Source: Streptomyces formicae
GTDB lineage: Bacteria > Actinomycetota > Actinomycetes > Streptomycetales > Streptomycetaceae
Assembly: GCF_022647665.1 (NCBI RefSeq)
Contig: NZ_CP071872.1
Span: 3,534,001 to 3,598,000 of the forward strand
DNA: 64,000 nt
Reading direction: 5' to 3'
Shown: positions 27,928 through 36,599 of the stretch, piece after piece
Layout: each line of letters starts with the position of its first letter
Position numbering within the stretch: position 1 is the first letter of the stretch
Notes under the pieces: generated by a model
Databases searched by the model: none
Told to the model about the DNA's origin: nothing
The model's input: the letters and a program-made list of their open reading frames with translations, nothing else
Position numbers and translations under genes: made by a program

Positions 27928-27956
27928 TTGACCCGCCCGTGTAATCGATTTACTTT
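27928..27956 (+). promoter_or_regulatory. Promoter and LacI operator of the ABC transporter/lyase series
   Basis: A -35 TTGACC (27928-27933) and a -10 TACTTT (27951-27956) are separated by exactly 17 bases. The operator GTAATCGATTTAC (27941-27953) lies in the spacer and over the -10, with a palindromic AATCGATT core. Bound LacI would exclude polymerase. This promoter and the divergent one share a 337-base region. Confidence 0.65.
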
Positions 27957-27990
27957 CCTCCCGCACCTGCTACTGGAAGGGGGCGGAGCC

Positions 27991-28989
27991 TTGGCTGTCA
28001 CATTCGACGAGCCACGGGCCGCTGAGGAGTCGGCGGCCCCGAAGCAAGGGCGACGGCCGACCGGGAAGCGATCCCGGAACAAGGGGAAGTTCGCCGGGAG
28101 GATCCGACGCGACCGGGCCCTCCTGGTGATGATGGTGCCAGGGCTGCTCTACTTCCTGGTGTTCCACTACGGCGCCTTCTTCGGCAACGTCATCGCGTTC
28201 AAGGACTACGTCCCGTTCGTCGGCGTCGCCGAGAGCCCGTGGGTGGGGTTCGGCAACTTCACGGCGCTCTTCGCCGATCCGGCGTTCTGGAGCGCGGCGG
28301 TCAACACCCTCGCCCTCGCGGTGTTCCAGGTCGTCTTCTACTTCCCCGTGCCGCTGGCGCTCGCGCTGCTGCTCCACAGCGTCAACTGGCGAGGCGCCGG
28401 CAAGTTCGTCCAGAGCGTGGTCTACCTGCCCCACTTCCTGTCCTGGGTGATCGTGGTCGCGCTGTTCGGACAGATGCTCAGCGGCGACGGCCTGTTCAAC
28501 GGGCTGCTCGGCTCCGGTGACGGCAAGACCGTGCTGGACGTGTTCGGCAACCCCGACGCCTTCAAGCCGCTGATGGTCGTGGAGCTGATCTGGAAGGAGT
28601 GCGGCTGGGGAACGATCATCTTCCTCGCCGCCCTGCACAACGTCGACGAGACGCTCTACGAGGCCGCCGCGATCGACGGAGCCGGCCCCTGGCGCCGGTT
28701 CTGGCACGTGACCCTGCCGTCGATCCGGCCCGTGGTCATCCTGCTGCTGATCCTGCGGCTCGGCGACATCCTCTCCGTCGGCTTCGAGCAGATCATGCTC
28801 CACCGCGACGCCTTCGGGCCGGCGACGGCCGAGGTGATCGACACCTACGTGTACTACAACGCGATCGTCGACGGGCACTGGGGAGTCTCGGCAGCGGGTG
28901 CGTTGCTGAAGGGCGTGATCGGCGCCGTCCTGATCTATTCCGCGAACAAGATCGCCCACCGGCTGGGTGAGCAGGGGGTGTACCGCTGA
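27991..28989 (+). CDS. Carbohydrate ABC transporter permease (LplB-like)
   Basis: This 332-residue inner-membrane permease has a basic N-terminal tail (RRPTGKRSRNKGKF), six hydrophobic segments and the EAA loop EAAAIDGAGPWRRF. The sequence style (PGLLYFLVFHYGAFFGNVIAFKDY) is that of the LplB/YtcP group, which imports large oligosaccharides, often uronate- or rhamnose-containing. The TTG at 27991 is preceded by AAGGGGG at about 7 bases, and the promoter/operator lies just upstream. Its stop overlaps the next start (TGATG). No ATPase gene is present. Confidence 0.9.
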   Translation: MAVTFDEPRAAEESAAPKQGRRPTGKRSRNKGKFAGRIRRDRALLVMMVPGLLYFLVFHYGAFFGNVIAFKDYVPFVGVAESPWVGFGNFTALFADPAFWSAAVNTLALAVFQVVFYFPVPLALALLLHSVNWRGAGKFVQSVVYLPHFLSWVIVVALFGQMLSGDGLFNGLLGSGDGKTVLDVFGNPDAFKPLMVVELIWKECGWGTIIFLAALHNVDETLYEAAAIDGAGPWRRFWHVTLPSIRPVVILLLILRLGDILSVGFEQIMLHRDAFGPATAEVIDTYVYYNAIVDGHWGVSAAGALLKGVIGAVLIYSANKIAHRLGEQGVYR

Positions 28990-29915
28990 TGAGCCTCGCA
29001 GCCGACGAGAACCGCGCCACGGCAGCGGACCATGGTGGCCATCCGGCGTGGAAGGAGCGGCCCAAGGCGGTCACACAGGGGGCCAAGGCCCTGGTCCTGA
29101 CGCTGACGGTGGTATCGGTCCTGCTGCCCTTCTGGGTGGTGATCGCCACCAGCCTCGCTCCGGCGCAGCAGATCAATGACAACGGCGGCTGGGTGCTGTG
29201 GCCGCGGGAGTGGGTCTTCAACTCCTACGAGTCGGTCCTGAGCACCGAGACCACCACCCACGCCCTCACGGTCTCCATCGGCGTGACCGTGGTCGGCACC
29301 CTGGTCAGTCTCGCCTCCACCGTCTTCCTGGCCTACGCCCTGGCGCGGCCGGGGGTGCTCGGCGGCAAGCCGATCATGCTGGTGATCCTCTTCACCTTCC
29401 TCTTCCCGCCCGGCATGATCCCCAGCTACCTGGTGGTCTACAGCCTGGGAATGATCGATACCTACTGGTCGCTCTTCCTGCCGGTGATGGTCAACGTCTT
29501 CAACCTGGTCGTGGTCCGGGGGTTCTTCCAGGGCCTCCCGGAGGAGCTGTTCGAGGCCGCCAGGCTGGACGGAGCGGGCGAGCTGCGCACGCTGTTCACC
29601 ATCGTCCTGCCGCTCTCCAAGGCGGTCATCGCGGTCGTCGGGCTCTTCTACGCCGTCGGCTACTGGAACGACTTCTTCCGTGGCCTGCTCTATCTGAACG
29701 ACTCGTCGATGTACCCGCTCCAGACGGTGCTGCGGGGCTACATCACCCAGGCCCAGGCCAGCGCCGAGTTCAACAACGAAGGGGTGCTGAGCCAGGCCCC
29801 GCAAGGGATCAAGATGGCCGTCGTGGTCATCGCCACGGTCCCGATCCTGTGCCTCTACCCCTTCATCCAGCGCTACTTCACCAAGGGCGTACTCACCGGA
29901 GCGGTCAAGAGCTGA
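28989..29915 (+). CDS. Carbohydrate ABC transporter permease (LplC/YtcP-like)
   Basis: This 308-residue permease has six hydrophobic segments and the EAA loop EAARLDGAGELRTLF. It partners the LplB-like permease, with which it is translationally coupled by a one-base overlap. The region NDFFRGLLYLNDSSMYPLQTVLR is typical of the LplC/YtcP group. It feeds imported oligosaccharide to the intracellular fucosidase and GH89 enzymes of this locus. Confidence 0.92.
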   Translation: MSLAADENRATAADHGGHPAWKERPKAVTQGAKALVLTLTVVSVLLPFWVVIATSLAPAQQINDNGGWVLWPREWVFNSYESVLSTETTTHALTVSIGVTVVGTLVSLASTVFLAYALARPGVLGGKPIMLVILFTFLFPPGMIPSYLVVYSLGMIDTYWSLFLPVMVNVFNLVVVRGFFQGLPEELFEAARLDGAGELRTLFTIVLPLSKAVIAVVGLFYAVGYWNDFFRGLLYLNDSSMYPLQTVLRGYITQAQASAEFNNEGVLSQAPQGIKMAVVVIATVPILCLYPFIQRYFTKGVLTGAVKS

Positions 29916-29993
29916 CCGGCAGCGCTCCGCCTTCGCACCACTTCTCCTCGCACGGACCTGCCCCGCCCGGGGCCCGATCACCCTAGGACTGCC

Positions 29994-31658
29994 ATGTCTT
30001 CTGGACTCTCCCGCAGATCGATGCTGCAGGCGGCGGGCATCACCACCGCCCTGGCCGCGACCGGTTTCTCGCTCTCCGCGTGTTCCACCTCCGGCGACAC
30101 GGGCACCGACATCGGCAGCAAGGGCAAGACGCTGACGCCGTACCCGACGTACGTCCCCTCGACCATCGCGCCCGCCGCCGATCTGCCGGGCACCGCCGAG
30201 GGCGTGCAGGCGGGCTACCTGAAGTACCCCGAGCCCCAGGACGGCGGCATCGAGAAGCCCGGCGACGGCTCGAAGATCACCGTCTGGACCAGTTCCTGGT
30301 CCGCCATCCCGCTGCCGAAGGCGAAGAACAAGTTCTGGCAGGAGCTCGAGAAGGCCCTCGGCGTCGAGCTCGACATCACCGTGGTGCCGGCCGGCGAGTA
30401 CAACAAGAAGCTCGCCACCCTTCAGGCCAGCGGCCAGATGCCGGACGTCATGCAGATGGTCTCCACACCGAACGAGGCGCAGTTCGTCCTCGCCAAGTGC
30501 CAGGATCTGAGCGACTTCGTCTCGGGCGACAACATCAAGAAGTACCCGAACCTGGCGGCCATTCCCACCTACGCCTGGGAGGCGGTCGGCCGCTTCGCGG
30601 GCAAGCTGTACGGCATCCCCGTCGAGCGCCCGGTCTCCGGCCACCGGCTCATCGTCAACCAGGCGAAGTTCAAGGAGGCCGGCCTGCTGGTCCCCGAGGT
30701 CGGCGGAATCGGCGTCGACCAGTTCACCGCGGGTCTCAAGCAGCTCAGCGGCAAGGGGCACTGGGCGCTGGGGGCCATGAAGGACGGCGCCTTCGGCTTC
30801 AACACCTGGATGCCCGCCTTCGGAACGCCCGGCATGTGGTCGGTCAAGGACGGCGCCTTCTCCTACTACCTGGAGACGGACGAGTTCCAGGCGGGCCTCG
30901 AGCAGATGGTCAAGTGGCAGCAGGCCGGGATCTACCGGTCCAACGCCCTGACCATCGACGGCCTCACCGCCAATGCGGAGTTCGAGTCCCAGAAGGTCTA
31001 CGCCGTCGCCAACAGCAGCATCGCCTTCACGAGCGCGGGTGCCAACCCGAAGCTCTCCTTCGAGATCGACAGCGCCCTGCCGTTCAAGCCCTCCAACGGT
31101 GCCTCGCCCACGCACTGGCTCGGCTCGGGCGTGTACGGATACACCGCGATCAAGAAGGCCCCGAAGGAGCGCGTCGAGCTCATCCTGCGGGTGCTCAACT
31201 ACCTTGCGGCCCCCTTCGGGACCAAGGAGTACGAGCTCGTCCACTACGGCGTCGAGGGCACCCACTTCACCCGCAACGCCGACGGCGACCCGATCAAGAC
31301 CGACCTGGCCAACACGCAGGGCGGCGGCCGGGACAGCCTGGGCGTCCAGTACCTCGCCGACGCCCCGCAGCCCCTCTATGTCCCCGGCAACCCTGAGGTC
31401 GCCAAGCGCGAGCACGCCTTCCAGCAGAAGGTCCTCCCGATCGGTGTGACCAACGCCAGCGACGGTCTGCGCACCAGTGCCTGGACCTCCATCCAGGAGT
31501 CGCTGATGCAGCACCGCGAGGACGCCATCAAGGACATCGTCATGGGCCGCAAGAAGCTGTCCGACTGGCCGGCGGTGCTGAAGGAGTTCGAGCGCAGGGG
31601 CGGCAAGAAGGCCGCCGAAGCACTCGCCGAGGAGTACGAGGCCGCGCAGAAGGCCTGA
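29994..31658 (+). CDS. Oligosaccharide-binding lipoprotein of the LplA group
   Basis: This 554-residue extracellular solute-binding protein is longer than the usual 420-residue CUT1 binders, as is typical of LplA partners of LplB/LplC permeases that bind larger oligosaccharides. The N-terminus has an SRRSML twin-arginine-like motif and the lipobox LSAC, so it is probably an exported lipoprotein anchored on the outer membrane face. It follows the permeases by 78 bases and is followed by a strong hairpin. Ligand unknown; lyase-generated uronate oligosaccharides are the best guess from context. Confidence 0.9.
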   Translation: MSSGLSRRSMLQAAGITTALAATGFSLSACSTSGDTGTDIGSKGKTLTPYPTYVPSTIAPAADLPGTAEGVQAGYLKYPEPQDGGIEKPGDGSKITVWTSSWSAIPLPKAKNKFWQELEKALGVELDITVVPAGEYNKKLATLQASGQMPDVMQMVSTPNEAQFVLAKCQDLSDFVSGDNIKKYPNLAAIPTYAWEAVGRFAGKLYGIPVERPVSGHRLIVNQAKFKEAGLLVPEVGGIGVDQFTAGLKQLSGKGHWALGAMKDGAFGFNTWMPAFGTPGMWSVKDGAFSYYLETDEFQAGLEQMVKWQQAGIYRSNALTIDGLTANAEFESQKVYAVANSSIAFTSAGANPKLSFEIDSALPFKPSNGASPTHWLGSGVYGYTAIKKAPKERVELILRVLNYLAAPFGTKEYELVHYGVEGTHFTRNADGDPIKTDLANTQGGGRDSLGVQYLADAPQPLYVPGNPEVAKREHAFQQKVLPIGVTNASDGLRTSAWTSIQESLMQHREDAIKDIVMGRKKLSDWPAVLKEFERRGGKKAAEALAEEYEAAQKA

Positions 31659-31679
31659 CACCTCCTCCCCCCCCATACC

Positions 31680-31722
31680 CCGGCAGGGCCTCCCCGCCTC
31701 CCATTCCGGGAGGCCCTGCCGG
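31680..31722 (+). terminator. Strong hairpin after the transporter genes
   Basis: A perfect 15-bp stem (CCGGCAGGGCCTCCC with its complement) encloses a 13-base loop, 21 bases after the lipoprotein stop. It should end or reduce transcription before the secreted enzyme genes. Confidence 0.75.
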
Positions 31723-31770
31723 TGAGCGCGGGCCGCGACGAGGCGGCCACTTCCCCTTCAGGAGGACACA

Positions 31771-32976
31771 TTGCAACGACGCAAGGTCCTGTCCGTCCTT
31801 CGCGCCCGGAGCGCGAGACCCCTGGCGGCCACCATGGCCGCATTCGCCCTGGCCGCCCTGCCGGCCACGGCCCCACCCGCGGCGGCGCAGAGCACGGCCG
31901 CGCAGAGCCCGGAAGCACCGAGCGCGGCGGCAGCGGGCTTCACCGTCTTCACCAATGAGCGCGGCGCCCACCCGCCGGGCCACCCCCAGTACGGCGCGAC
32001 CAAGGCCACCGTCGTCTACGACGTCTTCGCCTACAAGTGCGACGCGGCTGGCTGCACCTCCAACGGCGGGCCGCTGCCCTCGCAGGCCACGTACGAGGCC
32101 AAGGTCAAGGAGTACATGGGCGCGAACCAGTTCGGCGGCGAGGCGACCGCCCCGGTCGTGCTCGACTTCGAGGACATCGAGCTGACCCAGGTGCCGACCG
32201 GGCAGGCGGCCACCAACGCGTACAACCTGTGGCGCCAGCTGCTCACCTGGACCCGCAACGCCGCCTCGCAGGCGCCGATCTGCCACTACGGCTACGACTG
32301 GCAGACCCGCAACCAGGACCTGATCAAGCAGCTCCACACGGACGGCCTGCTCAACTGCTTCGCCCCGCGGGCGTACTTCGACGACGGGCAGACGCTGTCC
32401 GCCTGGACCGAGAGGCTCGACGCCTCCATCAAGCGGGACCGGGCCATTGCGCCGAGCCACCCCATCTACCCTTACGTCAACCCGGTCTCGTTCCCGTCGG
32501 AGACGTACCAGCCGGGCAATACCTGGGCCCATATGTTCCAGAACGTGAAGGCCAAGGCGGACGGTGTCGTGCTCTGGGAGACCAGCGCCAAGAACGCCAA
32601 CGCCTGCGCATGGGTGTCGCAGAACTCCTATGAGATGGGCGTCATCACCGGCACGAGCGGCAGCGGGCCGCTGCGCGCCAGCGCCACGCTGCCGAGCGGC
32701 AACTGCACCGTCCCGCGCGGCACCACGACCACGGTCCCGGTCACCCTGACCAACACCTCCACCGCGACCACGCCCGCCACTCAGATGCAGAGCTTCAACA
32801 GCACGCCGGGCTTCTCCGGCAGCTGGAAGTATTGGAACGTGCCGTCACTGGCACCGGGCGCGACCTGGTCCACGGAGCTGCCGATGGCCGTCGCGGCGAC
32901 ACAGACCACCAGCACCGCTCTGCTCCGCATCAGGACCGGCATCAGTGACACCCGGTGGGCGGTGATCGTCCAGTGA
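31771..32976 (+). CDS. Secreted barrel-like protein with a C-terminal Ig-like domain, putative glycosidase
   Basis: The 401-residue product has a signal peptide (to about 39), a main domain of about 250 residues and a C-terminal Ig-like domain of the NEW3 type (from about 290: VPVTLTNTSTATTPATQ). The main domain holds an acidic strand-end motif VVLDFEDIE (about 125-133) and HYGYDWQTRNQDL, which look like a TIM-barrel glycosidase active site. DFE-type motifs occur in GH56 hyaluronidases and GH25 enzymes, but I do not see a clear match to either. The TTG at 31771 has a perfect AGGAGG at 5 bases. The stop overlaps the GTG of the small lyase (GTGA), so the two are coupled. This is a good candidate for a new family. 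Confidence 0.65.
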   Translation: MQRRKVLSVLRARSARPLAATMAAFALAALPATAPPAAAQSTAAQSPEAPSAAAAGFTVFTNERGAHPPGHPQYGATKATVVYDVFAYKCDAAGCTSNGGPLPSQATYEAKVKEYMGANQFGGEATAPVVLDFEDIELTQVPTGQAATNAYNLWRQLLTWTRNAASQAPICHYGYDWQTRNQDLIKQLHTDGLLNCFAPRAYFDDGQTLSAWTERLDASIKRDRAIAPSHPIYPYVNPVSFPSETYQPGNTWAHMFQNVKAKADGVVLWETSAKNANACAWVSQNSYEMGVITGTSGSGPLRASATLPSGNCTVPRGTTTTVPVTLTNTSTATTPATQMQSFNSTPGFSGSWKYWNVPSLAPGATWSTELPMAVAATQTTSTALLRIRTGISDTRWAVIVQ

Positions 32977-33701
32977 AAGGACGGAAGCGCGCGAAGCGCC
33001 TGCGGCGCCTGCTGCCCACGGCCGCCGCGGCTGCGGCCATGACCCTGGTCGTGGCCACACCCGCGCACGCCTCGCTGATCTGGAACGGCGACGCGTCCGG
33101 CGGCACCGGAGTGTTCGCCGGAATCCTGTGCGACTCACCGAACTACGTCTACATGCCCGACTGGGGCGACGGGCGCGGAAAAATCTTCGGCTTCGTCAGC
33201 AAGGCCGGCCAGACGCGCTGCGAGGCACACAGCGTCCGAGTCGGCGGCTCGGAGTACGCCTTCACCGGCGGACGGGCCTACTGGTGGGGCTGGGAGTCGA
33301 TGACCAGCACCGGGAACACCGCGACCGTCTTCCAGTGGAAGTCGAACGGCACCGGGGAGCAGCACCAGCAGAACTACCCGGTGATCATGATGGTCCTGGA
33401 GAACCAGCTCCGCGTCTGGTACGTGGCGCCCGGTGAGCAGTGGATCGGCGTCGGCAGCGGCACCTGGAAATCGGGGGTCTGGCACAAGATCAAGCTGGGC
33501 ATCAACGCACAGTCCTCGACGAGCGGTTCGTTCCAGGTGTACCTGGACGGCAACCTGATCGTCGACGCGAAGAACGCGCGCACCTGGGACGACTTCGGCA
33601 ACAAGCCCCGCTGGGGCGTGTACGACTCGAACGTCGCCGACACCGACCAGGTCAACTGGATCAACGATCTGAAGATGGGCACCACCAGCGGCGACGTCTA
33701 G
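32973..33701 (+). CDS. Secreted jelly-roll polysaccharide lyase-like protein, paralogue 1
   Basis: This 242-residue exported protein has a basic signal peptide (to about 34) and one beta-jelly-roll domain. The sequence style (VFQWKSNGTGEQHQQNYP, WHKIKLGINAQSSTSG, VYLDGNLIVDAKNARTW) matches the polysaccharide-lyase fold shared by heparin lyase I (PL13) and glucuronan lyase (PL20). Such enzymes cut uronate-containing chains by beta-elimination. A paralogue lies at 39675-40391. The GTG start overlaps the previous stop. Exact family and substrate are inferred, not shown. Confidence 0.75.
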   Translation: MKGRKRAKRLRRLLPTAAAAAAMTLVVATPAHASLIWNGDASGGTGVFAGILCDSPNYVYMPDWGDGRGKIFGFVSKAGQTRCEAHSVRVGGSEYAFTGGRAYWWGWESMTSTGNTATVFQWKSNGTGEQHQQNYPVIMMVLENQLRVWYVAPGEQWIGVGSGTWKSGVWHKIKLGINAQSSTSGSFQVYLDGNLIVDAKNARTWDDFGNKPRWGVYDSNVADTDQVNWINDLKMGTTSGDV

Positions 33702-33726
33702 CCGCCCGCTCGCCCCGCTCGCCCCG

Positions 33727-33763
33727 GTCGTGGCGGGCGGCCCCTGACGCCGCCCGCCACGAC
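33727..33763 (+). terminator. Intercistronic hairpin between the small lyase and lyase C
   Basis: A perfect 14-bp stem (GTCGTGGCGGGCGG with its complement) surrounds a 9-base loop, 25 bases after the small-lyase stop and 43 bases before the next ATG. Confidence 0.72.
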
Positions 33764-33806
33764 TGGCACCACCCCGCCTTTCCCTCCTTCCGTACAGGAG
33801 AGACTC

Positions 33807-36599
33807 ATGCCCAGACCCATCGCTCTGCCGCGCCCGCTCCGCCTCGCCATCACCGGTGCGGCGCTCGCCGGCGCCCTCGCGGTGACCGTGCCGCCCGCGC
33901 CCTCGTACGCCGCCGGCGGGCTCGCCGTCAACGGGGACTTCGAGCAGGTCGGCGCCGACGGACTGCCGGCCGGCTGGAAGATCGTCGAGGCATGGGGCAG
34001 CTACAAGGCGCAGGTCGTCGACGGCGCCGGGCCCGACGGCAGCCGTGCGCTGGTCATGGAGACGGGCGACCTCGCCGACAACGTCACGATCGGCCAGGAC
34101 CTCCCGAACGCCGACTCGACGCGCCCGCAGGCGTACCGGGTCACCTTCGACCAGAAGGCCGAGAACATCACCGGCTACGGCGGCTATCTCTCCACCGACT
34201 ACACCGGTCAGATCCATGCCCGTACCACCGGCACCACCGGCTGGCACCGGGTGAGCCGGCTGATCATCGCGCCCAAGGGCGCCACCGTCCAGAAGCTGTG
34301 GCCCCGGCTCGGATTTTCCACGGGCAGGATGCTGATCGACAACGTGTCGGTGGAGCCGGTCGAGGGCGATGTGGTCGGCGCCAACCCGCTTCCCACCGGC
34401 GGTGTCAACCTGTCCTGGGACTTCGGCTCGCTCACCGGGACGCCCGCGCGCTACGAGATCCACCGCGGGTCGTACCCCGGGTTCACGCCGGGCCGGAAGA
34501 CACTGCTGCGTACGGTGCCGGACGTCCCGTTCGCCGAGGACGGGACCGCACGCCCCGGGCAGCGCTACTCGTACCGGATCGTCGCGCTCGCCGCCGACGG
34601 CAGCAGGCTCGGCACGACGGCGCCGGAGACGGTCACCACTCCGGTGCGCTTCGAGGACAATCAGGGGACGGACGTCCTCTCGGCGACCGAGGCCGGCAGG
34701 AGCACACGCCTGGCGTGGCGGCTCAAGGCCGGCACCCGCGGCCCGGTCACGCTCTACGCGGGCCACCGCAGGATCGGCACGTACGACGCCGACGACCGGG
34801 GTGTGACGCTGCCGCCCGGCCGGGACGAGGACGCGAGCGCCTTCACGCTCAAGGGCCGTGACGGCAGGACGCTCGCCACGGCGCGCACGGCCCGGTTGCA
34901 GCACCCCCGGCTGTGGGTGGACGACGACAGGCTCGCCGCCGTCCGCGGTGCGGTCCAGCAGCCGGGCACCCCCAAGGCGACCTGGGACGCGCTGGTCTCC
35001 CGCGTCGCCAGGGGCCTTCCCGCGTACAACTACGCCGCCGGTGAGGCAGAGGCGTCCCTGGCGCGCGACGCAGCGCTCCTCCACCTGGTCGGCGGCGACC
35101 CGGCCTACGCGCAGCTCGCCTACGACGCGGTGATCCAGGCCGGGCAGAAGATGCCGCTGACCCATCCGCTCAACACGGGCAATGCCGGCCCCGCACTCGC
35201 GTCCGCCTACGACTGGGCGTACCAGGGCTGGACCGAGGAGCAGCGGGCGAAGGCCCGTGACGTGCTGGGCAAGGCCGCCGCGATGCTGGAGACGACCTGG
35301 CATCCGAACATGGACTACCCGGACAAGGCGTCCAACTGGGTCTCGGTGACCCGTGGCGGCGAGCTGGCGCTGCTGCTCGCGCTGCGCGGGGACGGCGACT
35401 GCGACCTCCAGGAGCGCAGGATCGCCGTCCTGACCGACGAGATGGCCCGCCATCTCGACACCGCGTTCTCCGACACCGGCTGGTACCAGGAGGGGTACGA
35501 CTACCTCGACTACGACCTGTCCATCGGCGCCCCCGGCGTCATCGCCGCGCTCGACGCGGGCATCGACGCCCTGAAGCAGCCGTGGCACCGCCCGCAGCTC
35601 GCCAACCTCCTGATGCACAGCGTCTCCGCCCAGCCCGACCGGGCCCGGCTCCAGTGGGGCGTCGGCTACCCGACCGGCGGCACGGCCGTCGCCGCGCTGG
35701 CCTTCACGAACGTCCCCGAGGAGCAGCGGGCGGCGTTCCTGTGGCAGTACGAGAAGACCGTCGGCGGCGGGGGCGGGGTCTTCGGGCTGCTCAACTACCC
35801 CTACGGGGTGGTCGCGCAGGATCCGGACGAGGGTCCGGCGGCCGTGCGTGAAGGGCTGCTGGACGACCACAGCGGGGCGTACCAGTTCCGCAGCCGCTAC
35901 CAGGACGCCGACGACGTCCTCGTCGGGCTCGGCAACCGCAACCACCACCACGCCGGCTGGAACCTTTCGGAGACCTTCGGGATCTCGCTGCTCGGCCAGG
36001 ACGTCACCTGGGCGCGGCAGCCCGCCAAGGACACGGCGAAGACGGAGCTGTACTCGAAGCCGTTCGTGGACGGCAAGGTCGAGCCGGTCGTCGGAAAGGG
36101 CAGGACCCTGGAGTCCCGGACCTATCCAGGCCAGGGCGGCGGCTTCCTCTCCCTGGACGGCAGCGCCAACTACAAGCTGGCCAAGGCGCAGCGCGATGTC
36201 GCCGTGGATCTGCGCCCGGTCGGCGGCGCGGACGCGGTCATCGCCGTCCACGACTCGTTCGCGGACGGCGCCTCGCACACGTACACCTGGCAGCTCGCGC
36301 CCGAGGCGGGCACCGCGATCACGTTCGGCGAGACCGAGGGCGGTGCCAGGACCTTCCTCTTCACGAAGGGCGGCGCCTATCTCCAGGGCTGGGTGCTGGC
36401 TCCGGAGGGCGCCGAACTCTCCGTCGAGAAGGGCGCGTTCAAGGTCACCCGCAGCGGCGCCGAGGCCGACTTCAGGATCGTCCTGGCGGCCGGCAGAGGG
36501 ACACCGCCCGCGGCCACCGCGTCCGGCGAGGCCCTGACCATCGGGGACACGACGTACGACCTCGGCGACCTGAAGGGATACGCACCGGCATGGCGCTGA
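33807..36599 (+). CDS. Secreted heparinase-II/III-like toroid polysaccharide lyase, paralogue C
   Basis: This 930-residue exported protein is the third large lyase of the locus and the only one on the plus strand. It shows the same order: signal peptide, binding-like module (NGDFEQVGADG), fibronectin-like domain (YEIHRGSYPGF), toroid (SNWVSVTRGGEL, YDWAYQGWTEEQ, TGWYQEGYDYLDYD) and C-terminal beta domain (RSRYQDADDVLVGL, GQGGGFLSLDG). A shared SNWxxxxRGxEL motif and the QEGxDY motif probably mark the active-site cleft. AGGAG lies 8 bases before the ATG. The stop overlaps the GH89 start by 10 bases, so lyase and exo-glycosidase are coupled. Uronate-polymer specificity is inferred from fold. 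Confidence 0.83.
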   Translation: MPRPIALPRPLRLAITGAALAGALAVTVPPAPSYAAGGLAVNGDFEQVGADGLPAGWKIVEAWGSYKAQVVDGAGPDGSRALVMETGDLADNVTIGQDLPNADSTRPQAYRVTFDQKAENITGYGGYLSTDYTGQIHARTTGTTGWHRVSRLIIAPKGATVQKLWPRLGFSTGRMLIDNVSVEPVEGDVVGANPLPTGGVNLSWDFGSLTGTPARYEIHRGSYPGFTPGRKTLLRTVPDVPFAEDGTARPGQRYSYRIVALAADGSRLGTTAPETVTTPVRFEDNQGTDVLSATEAGRSTRLAWRLKAGTRGPVTLYAGHRRIGTYDADDRGVTLPPGRDEDASAFTLKGRDGRTLATARTARLQHPRLWVDDDRLAAVRGAVQQPGTPKATWDALVSRVARGLPAYNYAAGEAEASLARDAALLHLVGGDPAYAQLAYDAVIQAGQKMPLTHPLNTGNAGPALASAYDWAYQGWTEEQRAKARDVLGKAAAMLETTWHPNMDYPDKASNWVSVTRGGELALLLALRGDGDCDLQERRIAVLTDEMARHLDTAFSDTGWYQEGYDYLDYDLSIGAPGVIAALDAGIDALKQPWHRPQLANLLMHSVSAQPDRARLQWGVGYPTGGTAVAALAFTNVPEEQRAAFLWQYEKTVGGGGGVFGLLNYPYGVVAQDPDEGPAAVREGLLDDHSGAYQFRSRYQDADDVLVGLGNRNHHHAGWNLSETFGISLLGQDVTWARQPAKDTAKTELYSKPFVDGKVEPVVGKGRTLESRTYPGQGGGFLSLDGSANYKLAKAQRDVAVDLRPVGGADAVIAVHDSFADGASHTYTWQLAPEAGTAITFGETEGGARTFLFTKGGAYLQGWVLAPEGAELSVEKGAFKVTRSGAEADFRIVLAAGRGTPPAATASGEALTIGDTTYDLGDLKGYAPAWR

